Shown here: positions 36,721 to 47,281 of the stretch, one piece after another
How the letters are laid out: every line of letters starts with the position of its first letter
Position numbering within the stretch: the stretch's first letter is position 1
Source: Geobacillus sp. 46C-IIa
GTDB lineage: Bacteria > Bacillota > Bacilli > Bacillales > Anoxybacillaceae
Length of the DNA: 64,000 nt
Assembly (NCBI RefSeq): GCF_014679505.1
Contig: NZ_CP061474.1
Span: forward strand, 1-64,000
Direction: 5' to 3'
Translations under genes and position numbers: made by a program
Notes under the pieces: generated by a model
Database searches by the model: none
Seen by the model: the letters and a program-made list of their open reading frames with translations, nothing else
Told to the model about the DNA's origin: nothing

Positions 36721-37252
36721 AAGCGGTCAGTCGCATGGTATAACAAGCATTAGAAATACTTCTTTTCTTTTTGCCTTTCCTTTGTCGAAACAAGGCAACG
36801 TTCTTGGGGAATGATCTACAACGATGTCGAAGGGCAGCGAAAGCTTGCGCCCGATCAGGAGATCGGCTCTTTCTTTAAGACGATTGGATTCGCACGGCTA
36901 GAGGCATCGCAGCGGTTTCTCGCGTCTTAAAGATCGGCCGTTTTCTTCATTTTTTCGGTGATGCCTCCTTACCGTTATCAACGGAGGCACTCGGCCATGC
37001 CGTGGGTGGGGACGATGACGGTCCTGGCACCTTAGACGCCCGTCGTCGAGGGTGTGGTGTGAGGGCGGGTTAGATGCCCGATCTAACCTTGTTTTCTACA
37101 CTCATTGATCATGAAACAAAATGGAAGATGTGAAATGAAGCCCCGAGAAGGGACGATTTTTTATGCCTATGTGCGTCGGCGCATCGGCATCGCCTGTGCG
37201 GTACCGATGCGCGGAGGCATATGGGCCAACGAATCCATAGGGGGTTGTATAC
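36721..37252 (+). other. Long leader region before galU with inverted repeats
   Basis: These 532 bases contain no convincing gene. A possible 39-codon ORF runs from ATG 36811 to TAA 36930 (starting MIYNDVEGQRKLAPD), behind GGGGA, but I recognise no family. A perfect 11-bp inverted repeat, TCTTTAAGACG at 36872-36882 and CGTCTTAAAGA at 36923-36933, overlaps its end. A GCCTCC/GGAGGC pair lies near 36963-36987, and a terminator-like hairpin at 37068. Confidence 0.5.
37068..37095 (+). terminator. Terminator-like hairpin in the galU leader
   Basis: GGTTAGAT and ATCTAACC enclose GCCCG and are followed by TTGTTTT. It lies 158 bases before the galU start, so it could end an upstream transcript or act as an attenuator. 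Confidence 0.65.
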
Positions 37253-38140
37253 GTGAAAACAGTGCGCAAAGCCATCATCCCAGCGGCGGGTTTAGGGACG
37301 CGCTTCCTTCCAGCGACCAAGGCGATGCCGAAGGAGATGCTGCCGATTGTCGACAAGCCGACGATCCAATACATCGTCGAAGAAGCCATCGCCTCAGGCA
37401 TCGAAGACATCATCATCGTCACCGGAAAAGGAAAACGCGCCATCGAAGACCATTTCGACAACGCCTATGAGCTCGAACAAAACTTAATGGAAAAAGGCAA
37501 ATACGACTTGCTGGAAAAAGTGAAAGAACCGTCGAAAGTCGACATCCACTACATCCGCCAAAAAGAGCCGAAAGGGCTGGGACATGCCGTCTGGTGCGCC
37601 AGAAACTTCATCGGCGACGAACCGTTTGCGGTCTTGCTCGGCGACGACATCGTCCAAGCCGACCCGCCGTGTCTGAAGCAGCTCATCGACCAATACGAAC
37701 AAACATTGAGCTCCGTCATCGGCGTCAAACAAGTGCCCGATCATGAGACCCACCGCTACGGCATCATCGACCCGATCGAACAAAACGGCCGCCGCTACCA
37801 AGTGCGCCAATTCGTCGAAAAACCAGCGCCTGGCACGGCACCGTCTAACTTAGCCATCATGGGAAGATACATCCTCACACCGGAAATCTTCTTATTCCTT
37901 GAAAAACAAGAAGCCGGCGCTGGCGGGGAAATTCAGCTCACTGACGCGATTCAAAAACTAAATGAAATCCAGCGCGTCTTCGCCTACGAATTCGAAGGCA
38001 AACGCTACGATGTTGGAGAGAAACTTGGATTCATCCAAACGACGATCGAGTTTGCGGTGCAGAATGAAGAATTGAGAGACGATTTGCTTGAATTTATGGA
38101 GAACATCGTCACACAAACAAAGCAACATATGAACGTATAA
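37253..38140 (+). CDS. galU: UTP-glucose-1-phosphate uridylyltransferase
   Basis: GalU makes UDP-glucose from UTP and glucose-1-phosphate. The 295-residue product has the nucleotidyltransferase signature [20 protein letters not shown] (residues 10-29), [11 protein letters not shown] and VLLGDDIV, the metal-binding aspartates. GTG 37253 follows AGGGGG. It supplies the substrate for the Ugd and GalE proteins encoded at 51-53.6 kb. Base composition is still that of the chromosome core. Confidence 0.96.
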   Translation: MKTVRKAIIPAAGLGTRFLPATKAMPKEMLPIVDKPTIQYIVEEAIASGIEDIIIVTGKGKRAIEDHFDNAYELEQNLMEKGKYDLLEKVKEPSKVDIHYIRQKEPKGLGHAVWCARNFIGDEPFAVLLGDDIVQADPPCLKQLIDQYEQTLSSVIGVKQVPDHETHRYGIIDPIEQNGRRYQVRQFVEKPAPGTAPSNLAIMGRYILTPEIFLFLEKQEAGAGGEIQLTDAIQKLNEIQRVFAYEFEGKRYDVGEKLGFIQTTIEFAVQNEELRDDLLEFMENIVTQTKQHMNV

Positions 38141-38192
38141 CGAGCCATCGCATACGGCTCGTTTTTGATTATGGTGAAGGAGGACGCAAGCG

Positions 38193-40022
38193 TTGGCGTA
38201 TCGACAACGATTAACGTTTTTAATGCTGCTTGATTCAGCGATCGTGCTGACGGCGATTTATATTAGCGTATTTACGCTATATCCGGACGTAGACATATTG
38301 AAACATAAACCGATTTTATTGTCAGCGATCACGCTGTTGGTGAGTCATCATCTGTTCGCCTTCGTTTACCGCTTATATCATAAGGCATGGGAATACGCGA
38401 GCATCGGCGAATTAACGGCGATCATTCAGGCCGTCACGCTTTCGATCGTGACGACAGCGGCCGTGCAATGGGCTGTTTTTCAAGACATTTACGCCCGTGC
38501 GCTCATGATCACGTGGATGATCCACGTTTTGTTCATCGGTGGCTCGCGCTTCGTTTGGCGCGTGTTTCGCGACCGCTATATCAAACCGAATGTCAATAAA
38601 CGACGGACGATGATTATCGGCGCTGGCGCCGCAGGCATGATGGTGGTGCGCCAGCTCATCAACAACCCAGAGGCGGAATTGAAACCGATCGTGTTTATTG
38701 ACGATGACCCGAACAAGCAAAAACTGCAGTTTTTCGGCATTCCCGTGCTCGGCACGACAAACGATATTGAAGAGGTTGTCCAAGCTTTGCGCATTGAACA
38801 CATTATTATCGCCATTCCATCACTGACGAAAAAACAACTGAATCGCATTTTCGAACAATGCGCCAAAACGAATGCCAAAACGCAAATCGTCCCTAGATTA
38901 GAAGATATTGTAACAGGGAAAGTATCCGTCAGCCAGTTCCGCGACGTGCAAGTCGAGGACTTGCTCGGCCGCGAACCCGTCAAGCTCGATATCGAAAGCA
39001 TCGCCAGCTACATCGAAAACAAAACGATTTTAGTTACTGGCGCGGGCGGCTCGATCGGTTCGGAAATTTGCCGCCAAGTGCGCCAATTTCGGCCGAAAAA
39101 GCTCGTTCTTCTTGGTCATGGGGAAAACAGCATTTACCAAATCGACATGGAACTGCGCAATCAATACAAAGGCCAAATTGAGATCGTCCCTGTCATCGGT
39201 GACATCCAAGACCGCGCGCGTATGTTTGAGGTAATGGAAGAACACAAACCAGACGTCGTCTACCATGCAGCTGCCCATAAACATGTGCCATTGATGGAAT
39301 ACAACCCGAAAGAAGCAGTCAAAAACAATATTTTCGGCACGAAAAACGTTGCCGAAGCGGCAGATACGTTCGGGGTACATACATTTGTCCTTATCTCTTC
39401 GGACAAGGCCGTCAACCCGACGAACGTCATGGGAGCGACCAAACGATTCGCCGAAATGCTCATCCAACAGCTTGATAAACAAAGCAAAACGAAATTCGTC
39501 GCCGTTCGCTTTGGGAACGTCCTCGGCAGCCGCGGCAGCGTCATCCCGCTGTTCAAAAAACAAATCCAAGCTGGCGGCCCAGTCACCGTCACCCATCCGG
39601 ACATGACACGCTACTTCATGACCATTCCTGAAGCGTCCCGCCTCGTCATCCAAGCTGGCGCCTTGGCCAAAGGCGGCGAAATCTTCGTCCTCGACATGGG
39701 TGAACCGGTGAAAATCGTTGACCTTGCGAAAAACTTAATCAAACTATCCGGTTACACCGTCGAAGAAATCGGTATTGAATTCACCGGCATCCGCCCAGGT
39801 GAGAAAATGTTCGAGGAATTGCTGAACGAAAATGAGGTTCATCCGGAGCAGGTGTTTCCGAAAATATTTATCGGGAAAGCAACGATGGTGGACGAAAAAA
39901 TCCTTAATGACTTTATGGAACAATTTGAGTCGATGGATAAGGAAGAGGTTAGGGAAAGATTGTTGGGGATTGCGAATAACCAAATTAAATCAGTTGTTTC
40001 TTTAAAGACTTCTGCAAATTAA
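38193..40022 (+). CDS. Membrane-bound UDP-sugar dehydratase/epimerase (EpsC/CapD/PglF type)
   Basis: The 609-residue product has four N-terminal helices (to about residue 115), a first Rossmann domain (IIGAGAAGMMVVRQLI) and a catalytic SDR domain (ILVTGAGGSIGSEICRQVRQ). The active site reads SSDKAVNPTNVMGATKR, where the usual tyrosine is methionine, as in the large FlaA1/PglF-like 4,6-dehydratases. It would form UDP-4-keto-6-deoxy-GlcNAc, the substrate of a DegT aminotransferase such as that at 56061. TTG 38193 follows GAAGGAGGAC. The last 60 codons become AT-richer, which marks the edge of the imported cassette. Confidence 0.92.
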   Translation: MAYRQRLTFLMLLDSAIVLTAIYISVFTLYPDVDILKHKPILLSAITLLVSHHLFAFVYRLYHKAWEYASIGELTAIIQAVTLSIVTTAAVQWAVFQDIYARALMITWMIHVLFIGGSRFVWRVFRDRYIKPNVNKRRTMIIGAGAAGMMVVRQLINNPEAELKPIVFIDDDPNKQKLQFFGIPVLGTTNDIEEVVQALRIEHIIIAIPSLTKKQLNRIFEQCAKTNAKTQIVPRLEDIVTGKVSVSQFRDVQVEDLLGREPVKLDIESIASYIENKTILVTGAGGSIGSEICRQVRQFRPKKLVLLGHGENSIYQIDMELRNQYKGQIEIVPVIGDIQDRARMFEVMEEHKPDVVYHAAAHKHVPLMEYNPKEAVKNNIFGTKNVAEAADTFGVHTFVLISSDKAVNPTNVMGATKRFAEMLIQQLDKQSKTKFVAVRFGNVLGSRGSVIPLFKKQIQAGGPVTVTHPDMTRYFMTIPEASRLVIQAGALAKGGEIFVLDMGEPVKIVDLAKNLIKLSGYTVEEIGIEFTGIRPGEKMFEELLNENEVHPEQVFPKIFIGKATMVDEKILNDFMEQFESMDKEEVRERLLGIANNQIKSVVSLKTSAN

Positions 40023-40051
40023 TAGATTTTTACAGATTTATTTAAATCAGA

Positions 40052-40790
40052 CTAAATTGGGTGGTGTTGCACAACTGAGAGTAAAAGCTCAAAGTTATGC
40101 ATAAAGATGATGTAGCATAACACATGCGGTAAATATCGATGAAATCCATACCATCTCGGCTGTTCCAATCCGTCACTCTTTAACTCATTAAATACTCGTT
40201 CAATCTCACGATGAAGTCCAAAGAGCCATTGGCCAAACCTCATTTTCAAAAGACAACAACCATAGGCGTCTTTCCGTTGCTCGCTATTGTGGCGGTTGAT
40301 AGGAAAAATCAATAGGATTTCTGACTGCTCTACTGTTTGACGAACCTTTTCGCTGTCATATGCAGATTCGTTGTGGTCAACACATGAGATAAAATGATTT
40401 CCTCGGCAGTGGTGCAGAGATGGAGCTTATATCCTTTAAATAAACCAGTGATACCTATTGGATACTCCTCACTTTGCTTGCGAATCGTAAAGACTACTTC
40501 AAAGGGCCGTGCTGTCGATCAGCACGATTTGCGGATACCGTACTTCTGGATCTTTGGGCAGCTGTGCATGAAAAACAGGAATCCCTGTTCCCGGAACCAC
40601 TTCGCCGCACGGGAAACGTAGAAAGATGAGGGACTTCCTGAAGCCCATAAGCCCGTTGAAAGCAGCGAAAACGCCGCAGAATGCGTACTAATTTTCGCAA
40701 GGAATATCACAATGGAAAAATACGTTTTCAAAAAGCATTTCAACAACAATTTTGTCGACGTCGGTGGTTTTCCTGTTACATACGGTGTTT
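40052..40790 (-). mobile_element. Decayed DDE transposase (IS remnant A)
   Basis: On the minus strand several frames join into a broken transposase. The first part reads STGLWASGSPSSFYVSRAAK, the middle YPQIVLIDSTAL and SSLYDSQAKWG-like, and the end REIERVFNELKSDGLEQPRW then GFHRYLPHVLCYI. Stops and frameshifts occur throughout, so it is inactive. The tail resembles the remnant at 49570. I do not assign the family firmly; a DDE_Tnp_1-type element is likely. It lies exactly where base composition drops. Confidence 0.75.
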
Positions 40791-40836
40791 CCAGTAATGG
40801 CGAAAATATTTTTATAAGAATTTAGGGTGTGAAATT

Positions 40837-41642
40837 ATGTCTGTTCAAGTGTTAATCTCAACTATGAATGAGTCAGATCCTATTAAATTACTTGAGAAGA
40901 TGAATATATCTTCTGATGCAGTAATAGTGAATCAATGTGGATATGAAAAGAAGAAATTTTTTATATAAAAAATCATAAAATAACTTATTTGTGTTGTAAT
41001 GAAACAGGATTAAGTAGGAGTCGTAATAAGGCGATTTCTTATTCAAATGATAATGATATTGCTTTATTAGCTGATGATGATTTAGTTTACGTTGATAATT
41101 ATAGTGAATTGATTAAAAAAGCATTTGATGAGAATCCGGATTATGACATTATTAGGTTTAAAGTCGAGGGAATTAATAAAGAATTCAAATCTTATGGAAA
41201 AAAAAGCAAGATATTGGGGTATCTTACTTCTCTAAAAACTTCATCTGTTGAAATTGCTTTCAGACCTCAAAAGATAAAAAATGCAAATATTAAGTTCAAT
41301 GAGCAATTTGGTGCAGGTTCCGTTTATAGAATGGGAGAAGAAAATATTTTTTTATTTGAATGTCTGCGCAAAGGATTAAAGATTAAATACGTACCTATAA
41401 AAATTGCAGATTTGTATATTGGTGAATCATCTTGGTTTAATGGATTCAATAGTAAATATTTTTTTGATAGAGGAGCTGTATTTGGTGCATTGTCGCATAG
41501 ATGGGCACTAATACTTATATTTCAGTTTGCACTAAGACATTATAAGAAATATAAGTCTGAAATGACTTTACTAAATGCAATAAAAGAGATGATAAGAGGA
41601 TATAAAGATTACAGAAGAAACTCAGGGGAAGAAATAGAATGA
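40837..41642 (+). CDS. Family 2-like glycosyltransferase, frameshifted as given
   Basis: The product begins MSVQVLISTMNESDPIKLLE and continues in another frame with LCCNETGLSRSRNKAISYSN and the DxD-type motif LLADDDLVYVDNY, typical of GT-A enzymes. The frame shifts by one base in the AAAAGAAGAAATTTTTT stretch near 40947-40961. The corrected protein has about 268 residues. The gene is AT-rich. It overlaps the next glycosyltransferase by four bases. The donor and acceptor sugars cannot be read from sequence. Confidence 0.75.
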
Positions 41643-42622
41643 AATTACTATTAGTAGGAGATTTAATTGGTAATACTGGTCCAGCTAATGTTAATAAAGC
41701 ATTAAAAAAATATCTGCCTACGGATACAATCTTTTTAGAAAAGAAAACAAAAACTAGTAGAGTTATAGAGCTTTTTATTAAAATGAGAAAGGTAGATGCT
41801 GTCGTCTTCTCTGGGATGTCCAAAATAAATATAATTGGATTTAAATTGGCAAAGTTACTAGATGTTAAATCGGTTTATTTAATGCATGGTTGTCGTAGTA
41901 TAGAAGGTAAAATAAACCAGAACTATAATCAAAGGGATGTTAATGCCGAAAATGAAGTTTTGGAGCTAGCTCCCAGAATTATATGTGTTTCTGAATTTTT
42001 TATGAACTGGATGAAAAAAAATTATCCTCAATATAAAGGAAAAATTACCTATGTAAATAATGGGATAGATTGGGATGGAATGGTTAGTGAAAAAGTTCCT
42101 GTAGAAAGAGACTCGAAAACTTTGCTGGCAGTTGGAGGAGGCATGCCTCAAAAAAACATCTTGTCAATTTGTAGGGCTATTGATTTGATAAATAGGAAGG
42201 ATAAAATGAACTTAAAGCTTATTGTTAATGGTAAAGGGGGCAAAGATATCGAAGAAATTATCTCTTATCCTTTCGTTAATTATGTTGGAGAGGTAAAATA
42301 TGAGGAGATGTCAGCTTACTATCAGAAATCAAGGATATTTGTGCAAAACAGCATTTTTGAAACTTTTGGACTTGCTCCTATTGAAGCTTTAGTTAATGGT
42401 TGTGATTTGCTCATTTCTCAAGGAACGGGAGCCAAATCAATAATTTCAGGTTTGGAGGAAAATGATATTATTTATAATCCTTTTGATATTGAAGAGATAT
42501 CGAGCAAAATTAAAACCCTACTTAGCAAAAGTAATAATGAAAGATTACTCAAAAGCATAAATAAAGAAGAAACTTCTCTTGAATTCGCTGTTAGTCGAAT
42601 ATTGGACATACTAAAAGATTAG
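41639..42622 (+). CDS. Family 4 glycosyltransferase
   Basis: A 327-residue GT-B fold enzyme. The N-terminal domain starts LLLVGDLIGNTGPANVNKAL; the C-terminal nucleotide-sugar site has SIFETFGLAPIEALVNGCDL, the EX7E motif of GT4. It is translated from an ATGA overlap with the preceding gene and precedes the polymerase gene by 40 bases. Strongly AT-rich codon use marks it as imported relative to the core genes. Confidence 0.87.
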   Translation: MKLLLVGDLIGNTGPANVNKALKKYLPTDTIFLEKKTKTSRVIELFIKMRKVDAVVFSGMSKINIIGFKLAKLLDVKSVYLMHGCRSIEGKINQNYNQRDVNAENEVLELAPRIICVSEFFMNWMKKNYPQYKGKITYVNNGIDWDGMVSEKVPVERDSKTLLAVGGGMPQKNILSICRAIDLINRKDKMNLKLIVNGKGGKDIEEIISYPFVNYVGEVKYEEMSAYYQKSRIFVQNSIFETFGLAPIEALVNGCDLLISQGTGAKSIISGLEENDIIYNPFDIEEISSKIKTLLSKSNNERLLKSINKEETSLEFAVSRILDILKD

Positions 42623-42662
42623 TGAGGTAATAAAATTATGAATATTAGTGAAAGGGGATAAA

Positions 42663-43845
42663 ATGAAAAAATTATTAAATCTTAATCTTTCAGTTTTTTA
42701 TTTACTTTTTCTTAATATAAATATGTTTGTAGTAGTATCACATTTCGGACAAACATTTTTGTTTGGAACAAATTTGTCTTTTATATTCTCTGCTTTTTGT
42801 TTTTTATTATTCTTAATTACATTAAATAGAATCCCTATTTCGATATCCGTTGCTTATTTCATACTGATAATATACAGCCTTGCAGTCACAATTAATGGTC
42901 GTGATTTTTATCATTGGGCAATTTCCTTGTTTACACTTTCAACAATTTGTTTGTTTGGATTCGTTCGAATTAGAGAAGAAGAATATTCAATAATGTTTTT
43001 TATTTCAAGCTTATTCTCACTGTGTGTAATTTTCCTATATACCAGTATAGGATTTTTGGGTAATTGGAATCCGAACTCAATGAGTATGTTTACTACCTTT
43101 GGACTTCTCGGTTTCTTTATTCCGTTTTTTCTCAGTAATTCTAATAAAAAGAAAATGTTTTATTTTACATTTATTTTATTATCCATTTACTTTGTCTATT
43201 TAACAGATAGTAGAAATAATATAATGATTTTCTCGATATTACTCTTTTCAATTCTCACATATAAGATAAACCAAAGAAAGATTTTATTTCGGCTATATTA
43301 TATTATAGCGTTTTTAAGTCCATACATTGCTGGAAAAGCAGTCTCTTTTATTAGTGAATCAAAGTATTATGAAGCTATTTTAGTTTATTCCTACAAGTAT
43401 TTTGGTAAAACTTCTTTAACTTCAGGTAGAGAACAGTTTTGGGCGTATATAGAAAAAATTAATTGGGGGTAACTGGTTATTAGGGACTGGGAAGAGCTTA
43501 TATAACATCATTTATTCACATAATATATTTTATTCTGTTCAATACTTTTTTGGAGCAATAGGTTATTTTTTGTATGTAGTTTTTATTGTTTTTGTGTTGG
43601 AATATATTTATAAAAATGCAAAAAAAGATAAAATTAGCATGGGTTGTGTTTATCTTTTTATTGCCATATTTTTTGGTCAAGCTGCAGAAAATGCATTATT
43701 TACTTCAGATACCTCATATTATTTACCTTATGTATACCTATCAATTGGGATATTTAGAGCTAAATATATAAAAATAAACTCCAAAAAAACATCCATGAGT
43801 AAATTTTACTCTCCACCCAAGCATGAAAATGCCGCTCATGGATAG
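42663..43845 (+). CDS. wzy: Wzy-type polysaccharide polymerase, frameshifted as given
   Basis: A polytopic membrane protein with about 10-12 hydrophobic helices and no soluble domain, as expected for an O-antigen or capsule polymerase. A large loop near SESKYYEAILVYSYKYFG and TSLTSGREQFWAYIEKINWG fits the Wzy pattern with a GRxxxW-like motif. The frame is lost in a run of five G at about 43464-43468; with four G it continues NWLLGTGKSLYN to a stop at 43845. The last 20 codons lie inside a copy of the dispersed double-hairpin repeat. The call rests on topology, motif and context. Confidence 0.75.
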
Positions 43846-43858
43846 TTTATTTTCACAG
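43789..43858 (+). repeat. Double-hairpin dispersed repeat, copy A
   Basis: Hairpin 1 is GAGTAAATTTTACTC at 43797-43811. A second, looser pair GAAAAT / ATTTTC lies at 43824-43829 and 43849-43854. This copy supplies the last codons and stop of wzy. Confidence 0.8.
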
Positions 43859-43860
43859 TA

Positions 43861-43937
43861 AACGCTCATTGAGTAAAGTTTTACTCTTCACCCGCGTATG
43901 AAAATAACCGTTCTTGGATCGGTATTTTCATAGAAAA
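43861..43937 (+). repeat. Double-hairpin dispersed repeat, copy B
   Basis: Hairpin 1 GAGTAAAGTTTTACTC at 43871-43886 is a perfect palindrome. Hairpin 2 spans 43900-43929, with GAAAATA(A)CCG pairing with CGGTATTTTC around a nine-base loop. It directly follows copy A and ends just before the GT-D gene. Confidence 0.88.
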
Positions 43938-43950
43938 GGAGTTGTGAATA

Positions 43951-44721
43951 ATGAACAGACGAAATAATAATATTTTATATCGAATATCAGTCTGGATTAA
44001 GACTTTTTATTATTTCTTGTTCTCTATTAAATGTGTGAATAATGCAGAATTTTTAACACCAATTGGAACTGTTAGGGAGATAAAATCAAATAAAAAGTCA
44101 TTAATTAGGTTTGGTGACGGAGAGTTTAATATTATTTCGGGGAAGGGAATCCGTTATCAAGCGTTTTCAGAAGAACTACAGTTTGAGTTAAAGGATATTA
44201 TTGAAAGATATATAGATTCAAAGGGTCGTACACCTTATCATTTGGCCTTACCATCTGACTTTTTAAAATGTAATGGTTTAAAATTACTTAAAAAAAGAGT
44301 ATATGTGGCAAGTTGGTCTTTTTCTAGATGGTTTTTTAAAAAAAACTATGATAGGTGTGTGCAGTATGGTGATGCATTTCTTTTCGCGAAAGAATATGAA
44401 GAAATTTACAGATATTTATGGGAAGGTGTACAAACAGTAATATTTGTCCATAATGATCGGAAATATGCCGAACAATTTTCGAGAAAATATAAAATAAACA
44501 CAAAATTTGTTCAAGTTCCAAATAAAAATGCATATGAAAAGAAAGAAGATATACTTTCTAAAATTTATGAGGAAATTAGGGCTTGTGGAGGTATTAAGAT
44601 AGTAACATTAGTGTCAGCTGGACCTTGTGGAAAGGTATTAGTGAAAGAGTTGTCAGATAAAGGATACTTGGCTTATGATACCGGACATTGCTGGGATAAC
44701 CCTTTGGAATTAATTAAATAG
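43951..44721 (+). CDS. GT-D fold glycosyltransferase (SP_1767/DUF1792 family)
   Basis: The 256-residue product contains KSLIRFGDGEFNIISGKG (about residues 50-67), the DGE motif that defines the GT-D glycosyltransferase fold described for streptococcal Fap1 glycosylation (DUF1792). Further family blocks are VQTVIFVHNDRKYAEQF and VTLVSAGPCGKVLVKELS. The ATG follows AAAAGGAGTTGTG. It lies between repeat copies B and C and looks like a cassette insertion of its own. The acceptor is unknown. Confidence 0.85.
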   Translation: MNRRNNNILYRISVWIKTFYYFLFSIKCVNNAEFLTPIGTVREIKSNKKSLIRFGDGEFNIISGKGIRYQAFSEELQFELKDIIERYIDSKGRTPYHLALPSDFLKCNGLKLLKKRVYVASWSFSRWFFKKNYDRCVQYGDAFLFAKEYEEIYRYLWEGVQTVIFVHNDRKYAEQFSRKYKINTKFVQVPNKNAYEKKEDILSKIYEEIRACGGIKIVTLVSAGPCGKVLVKELSDKGYLAYDTGHCWDNPLELIK

Positions 44722-44723
44722 TA

Positions 44724-44790
44724 AACATCCATGAGTCATTTTTACTTCTCACCCAATCATGCAATAACACTCATAGACCATTTACAGAAA
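44724..44790 (+). repeat. Double-hairpin dispersed repeat, copy C (degenerate)
   Basis: It begins CATCCATGAGTCATTTTTAC and TCTCACCC like copies A and B, but both stems are eroded. It starts three bases after the GT-D stop, so the GT-D gene is bracketed by copies. Confidence 0.65.
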
Positions 44791-44931
44791 ACTCACATGG
44801 CGGTCGTTCTTCCCGCCTCGACCATCTAAAATGAAAAATGTGCCGTTGGAATGACAATAACAGCCGCTTTATTTTTCCATACAAAAAAGTTTTACATTCT
44901 AATGCTTAAATTTTAAGGAATGAATATATCG

Positions 44932-46333
44932 ATGAATTATATAAAACGATTTATTAAAACATCTGGAGTGTTTTTTATTGGTAATACATTAACAAAATTA
45001 ATAAGCTTTTTCTTGTTACCATTGTATACTTTTAAAATAGCTCCTGAATCATATGGGTATTATGACCTGACAATTTCGTTAATTAATCTTTTAATTCCTA
45101 TTATTTTCTTTCAAGCTTGGGATGGTGTATTTCGTTTTACTTTTGAGTACGAAAAAAAGTCTGAAAAGTATATGGTGATATCAAACGGAATAACAATCCA
45201 ATTTTTCGGTCTATTGTTATATATTATCTCATTTTTTGTCTTAACCAACTCTCTGAAATATGATATTGATTACAAATATTTGATTTTTATATATGGAATA
45301 CTATATGCTTTTCAATATTTTTATAATTGTGTGGCTAGAAGCTTTTCTAAAAATGCTTTATTAGTTGTAACGGGATTATTGAATAGCATAATTAGTATTG
45401 TGCTTAATGTAACATTAATCTCTATTTATGACATGGGGATAGAAGCGTTGTATATTTCTTATATAATTGGAACTTTGATTCAATTACTTATATTGGAGAA
45501 AAGGTTAATGATAATTAATAACTTTAAGATAAGTATAATCTCTTTTCGTTTAATGAAAGAACTTGTAGTTTTTGCATTACCACTTTGTGTAGTAACTTTG
45601 TCTTATTGGCTTTTAAGTGGACTAACAAGACTTGCAATTAGTAATGAGTTAGGAATATATGAAAATGGACTATATGGAGTTACTAACCGTTTATCTAGTA
45701 TTGTTGTGTTAGTAGTTAACATTTTTCAATTTGCTTGGTATGAAATGTCGTATTCGATGTGGAAAGATGATAATAAAAAAGATTATTATAAATATAGTTT
45801 AAATTACATATTAAAAGTTATTTTATATATAGGTTCAGTAGCATTAATCCTTATAAAAATTATATTTCCATATTTGATTGCAGAAGCATATCAAGGTGCA
45901 TTGATAATTATTCCTATTACATTTATAGGTGCATTAATTAATTCCTATGTAAGTTTTGCAAGTACATTATTTTTAGCTGAAAAAGAGTCTAATAAACTAT
46001 TAATGCCAACTCTAGTGAGCGCTATAGTTAATATTCTTGGATTGATATTATTTACTAAAAATTTCGAATTGATTGGAGCGACGTTTTCCCTAACACTTGC
46101 TTTTTTTTGTTAATAGTTTAATAATTACTAATAATCTACATAAACAATACAAAATTGACTTGAATACTCGTGATTTATTAAAAGGTTTATTGGTGTTGAC
46201 TATAGCGTTACTAGTCTTTTATATTGTAGAAGAAACATACTACTTAATTATTTTTGCTTTATTTTTAGTATTTTTATCAATATATGTTTTTAAAGATACT
46301 TTTAAATTATTATTTAAGTTATCAAGGAGTTAA
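44932..46333 (+). CDS. wzx: Wzx-type polysaccharide flippase, frameshifted as given
   Basis: A polytopic protein of about 466 residues with 12-14 helices in the MOP/PST exporter family, which flips lipid-linked repeat units. It starts KTSGVFFIGNTLTKLISFFLLP, the usual RfbX/Wzx opening. The frame breaks in a run of eight T near 46101-46108; with seven T it continues FVNSLIITNNLHKQYK to the stop at 46333. ATG 44932 is preferred because AAGGAA precedes it; ATG 44920 lies inside that site. The gene ends 22 bases before an IS982-type remnant. Confidence 0.87.
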
Positions 46334-46355
46334 ATAATGGAAAAAATATTCTTTT

Positions 46356-47281
46356 AAACCCGTGGTGCTAGATAAAATCTCGAGCCATAAAAACAGCCCT
46401 TGCATGAGGATCTCCTTTAATAATGAAAGTGCGGACAAACATCCAAAAGGAGAAGTCCTATGCAAGGGCATTTTCATTTTACAATAGACCAAGCAAAAAT
46501 TCAAAAACAATATGCCGCGATCTTATTCTTTGTATCAGCACAACTGTCTTGTATTCAGATGTATTTACAACATCGAAATCGTCATTTATTGAAGTAAGAG
46601 GATGAGGTCATCATCGCCATTTACGTTCTTGAAAATCGCTGGGCTTTACTTCGTAACGAGCTTGGCATCGATTTGTCATTGGAAACTTATTCACAAAGGA
46701 AATGTTCCCAGAGTGCTCTCGAGCAACCGTCGATGCCGTTCACTGCTTTGGGTGATCAAATGGATTCATCACCAGCTCGACAAACGTGGATAACATCACG
46801 TTTATGTTGCATTGGATAGCTTATCCATTTGAACTATGCCACCATGCGCGAATGTATCGTGTCAAACGGTTTCAGGGAATCGCAGATATGGAGTATTGTT
46901 CATCCGAAAAGATGGTTTACTATGGGTTTAAGCTTCATCTTCTGATCACCGGCCGGGCGCTTCCGATGGGATATGTCGTAGCCGAAGCATCCTGTCACGA
47001 TCGGACAGCTGCGGAAACAGTGATTGTCCAACTTCCTCATCCCCGTACACTTGGCTACAAAGGATATGTGAGCCAAGCCTTGCAAGAGAAACTGTACGAT
47101 GAATATAGATCGATTTTTGGACGCCTGCTCGGAAAAATCAACGTGTTGTGCAATCAAATCAAGGAAATTCGTTCCAATTTGGTTTCTAGATTTGAAACAA
47201 CGCTTGGTGGTATTTTATTGGCCTATTTGTTCGTTGTTCTTGGGCTAGTTGAGTGTTGAAGCTCAACTAGTACCACGGTTT
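46356..47281 (+). mobile_element. Defective IS982-family insertion sequence
   Basis: The ends match as imperfect inverted repeats: left AAACCCGTGGTGCTAG and right CTAGTACCACGGTTT. CTTTT occurs on both sides (46351-46355 and 47282-47286) as a possible target duplication. Inside, broken frames give MQGHFHFTIDQAKIQKQYAA, DEVIIAIYVLENRWALLRNE, FQGIADMEYCSSEKMVYYGF and PMGYVVAEASCHDRTAAETV, which are IS982 transposase segments. Several frameshifts and a loss near 47110-47160 make it inactive. It separates wzx from the next glycosyltransferase. Confidence 0.85.

Noticed and set aside
36811..36930. A 39-codon ORF before galU as a definite gene
   Set aside because: The start signal is modest and no family is recognised; kept only as a possibility within the leader region.
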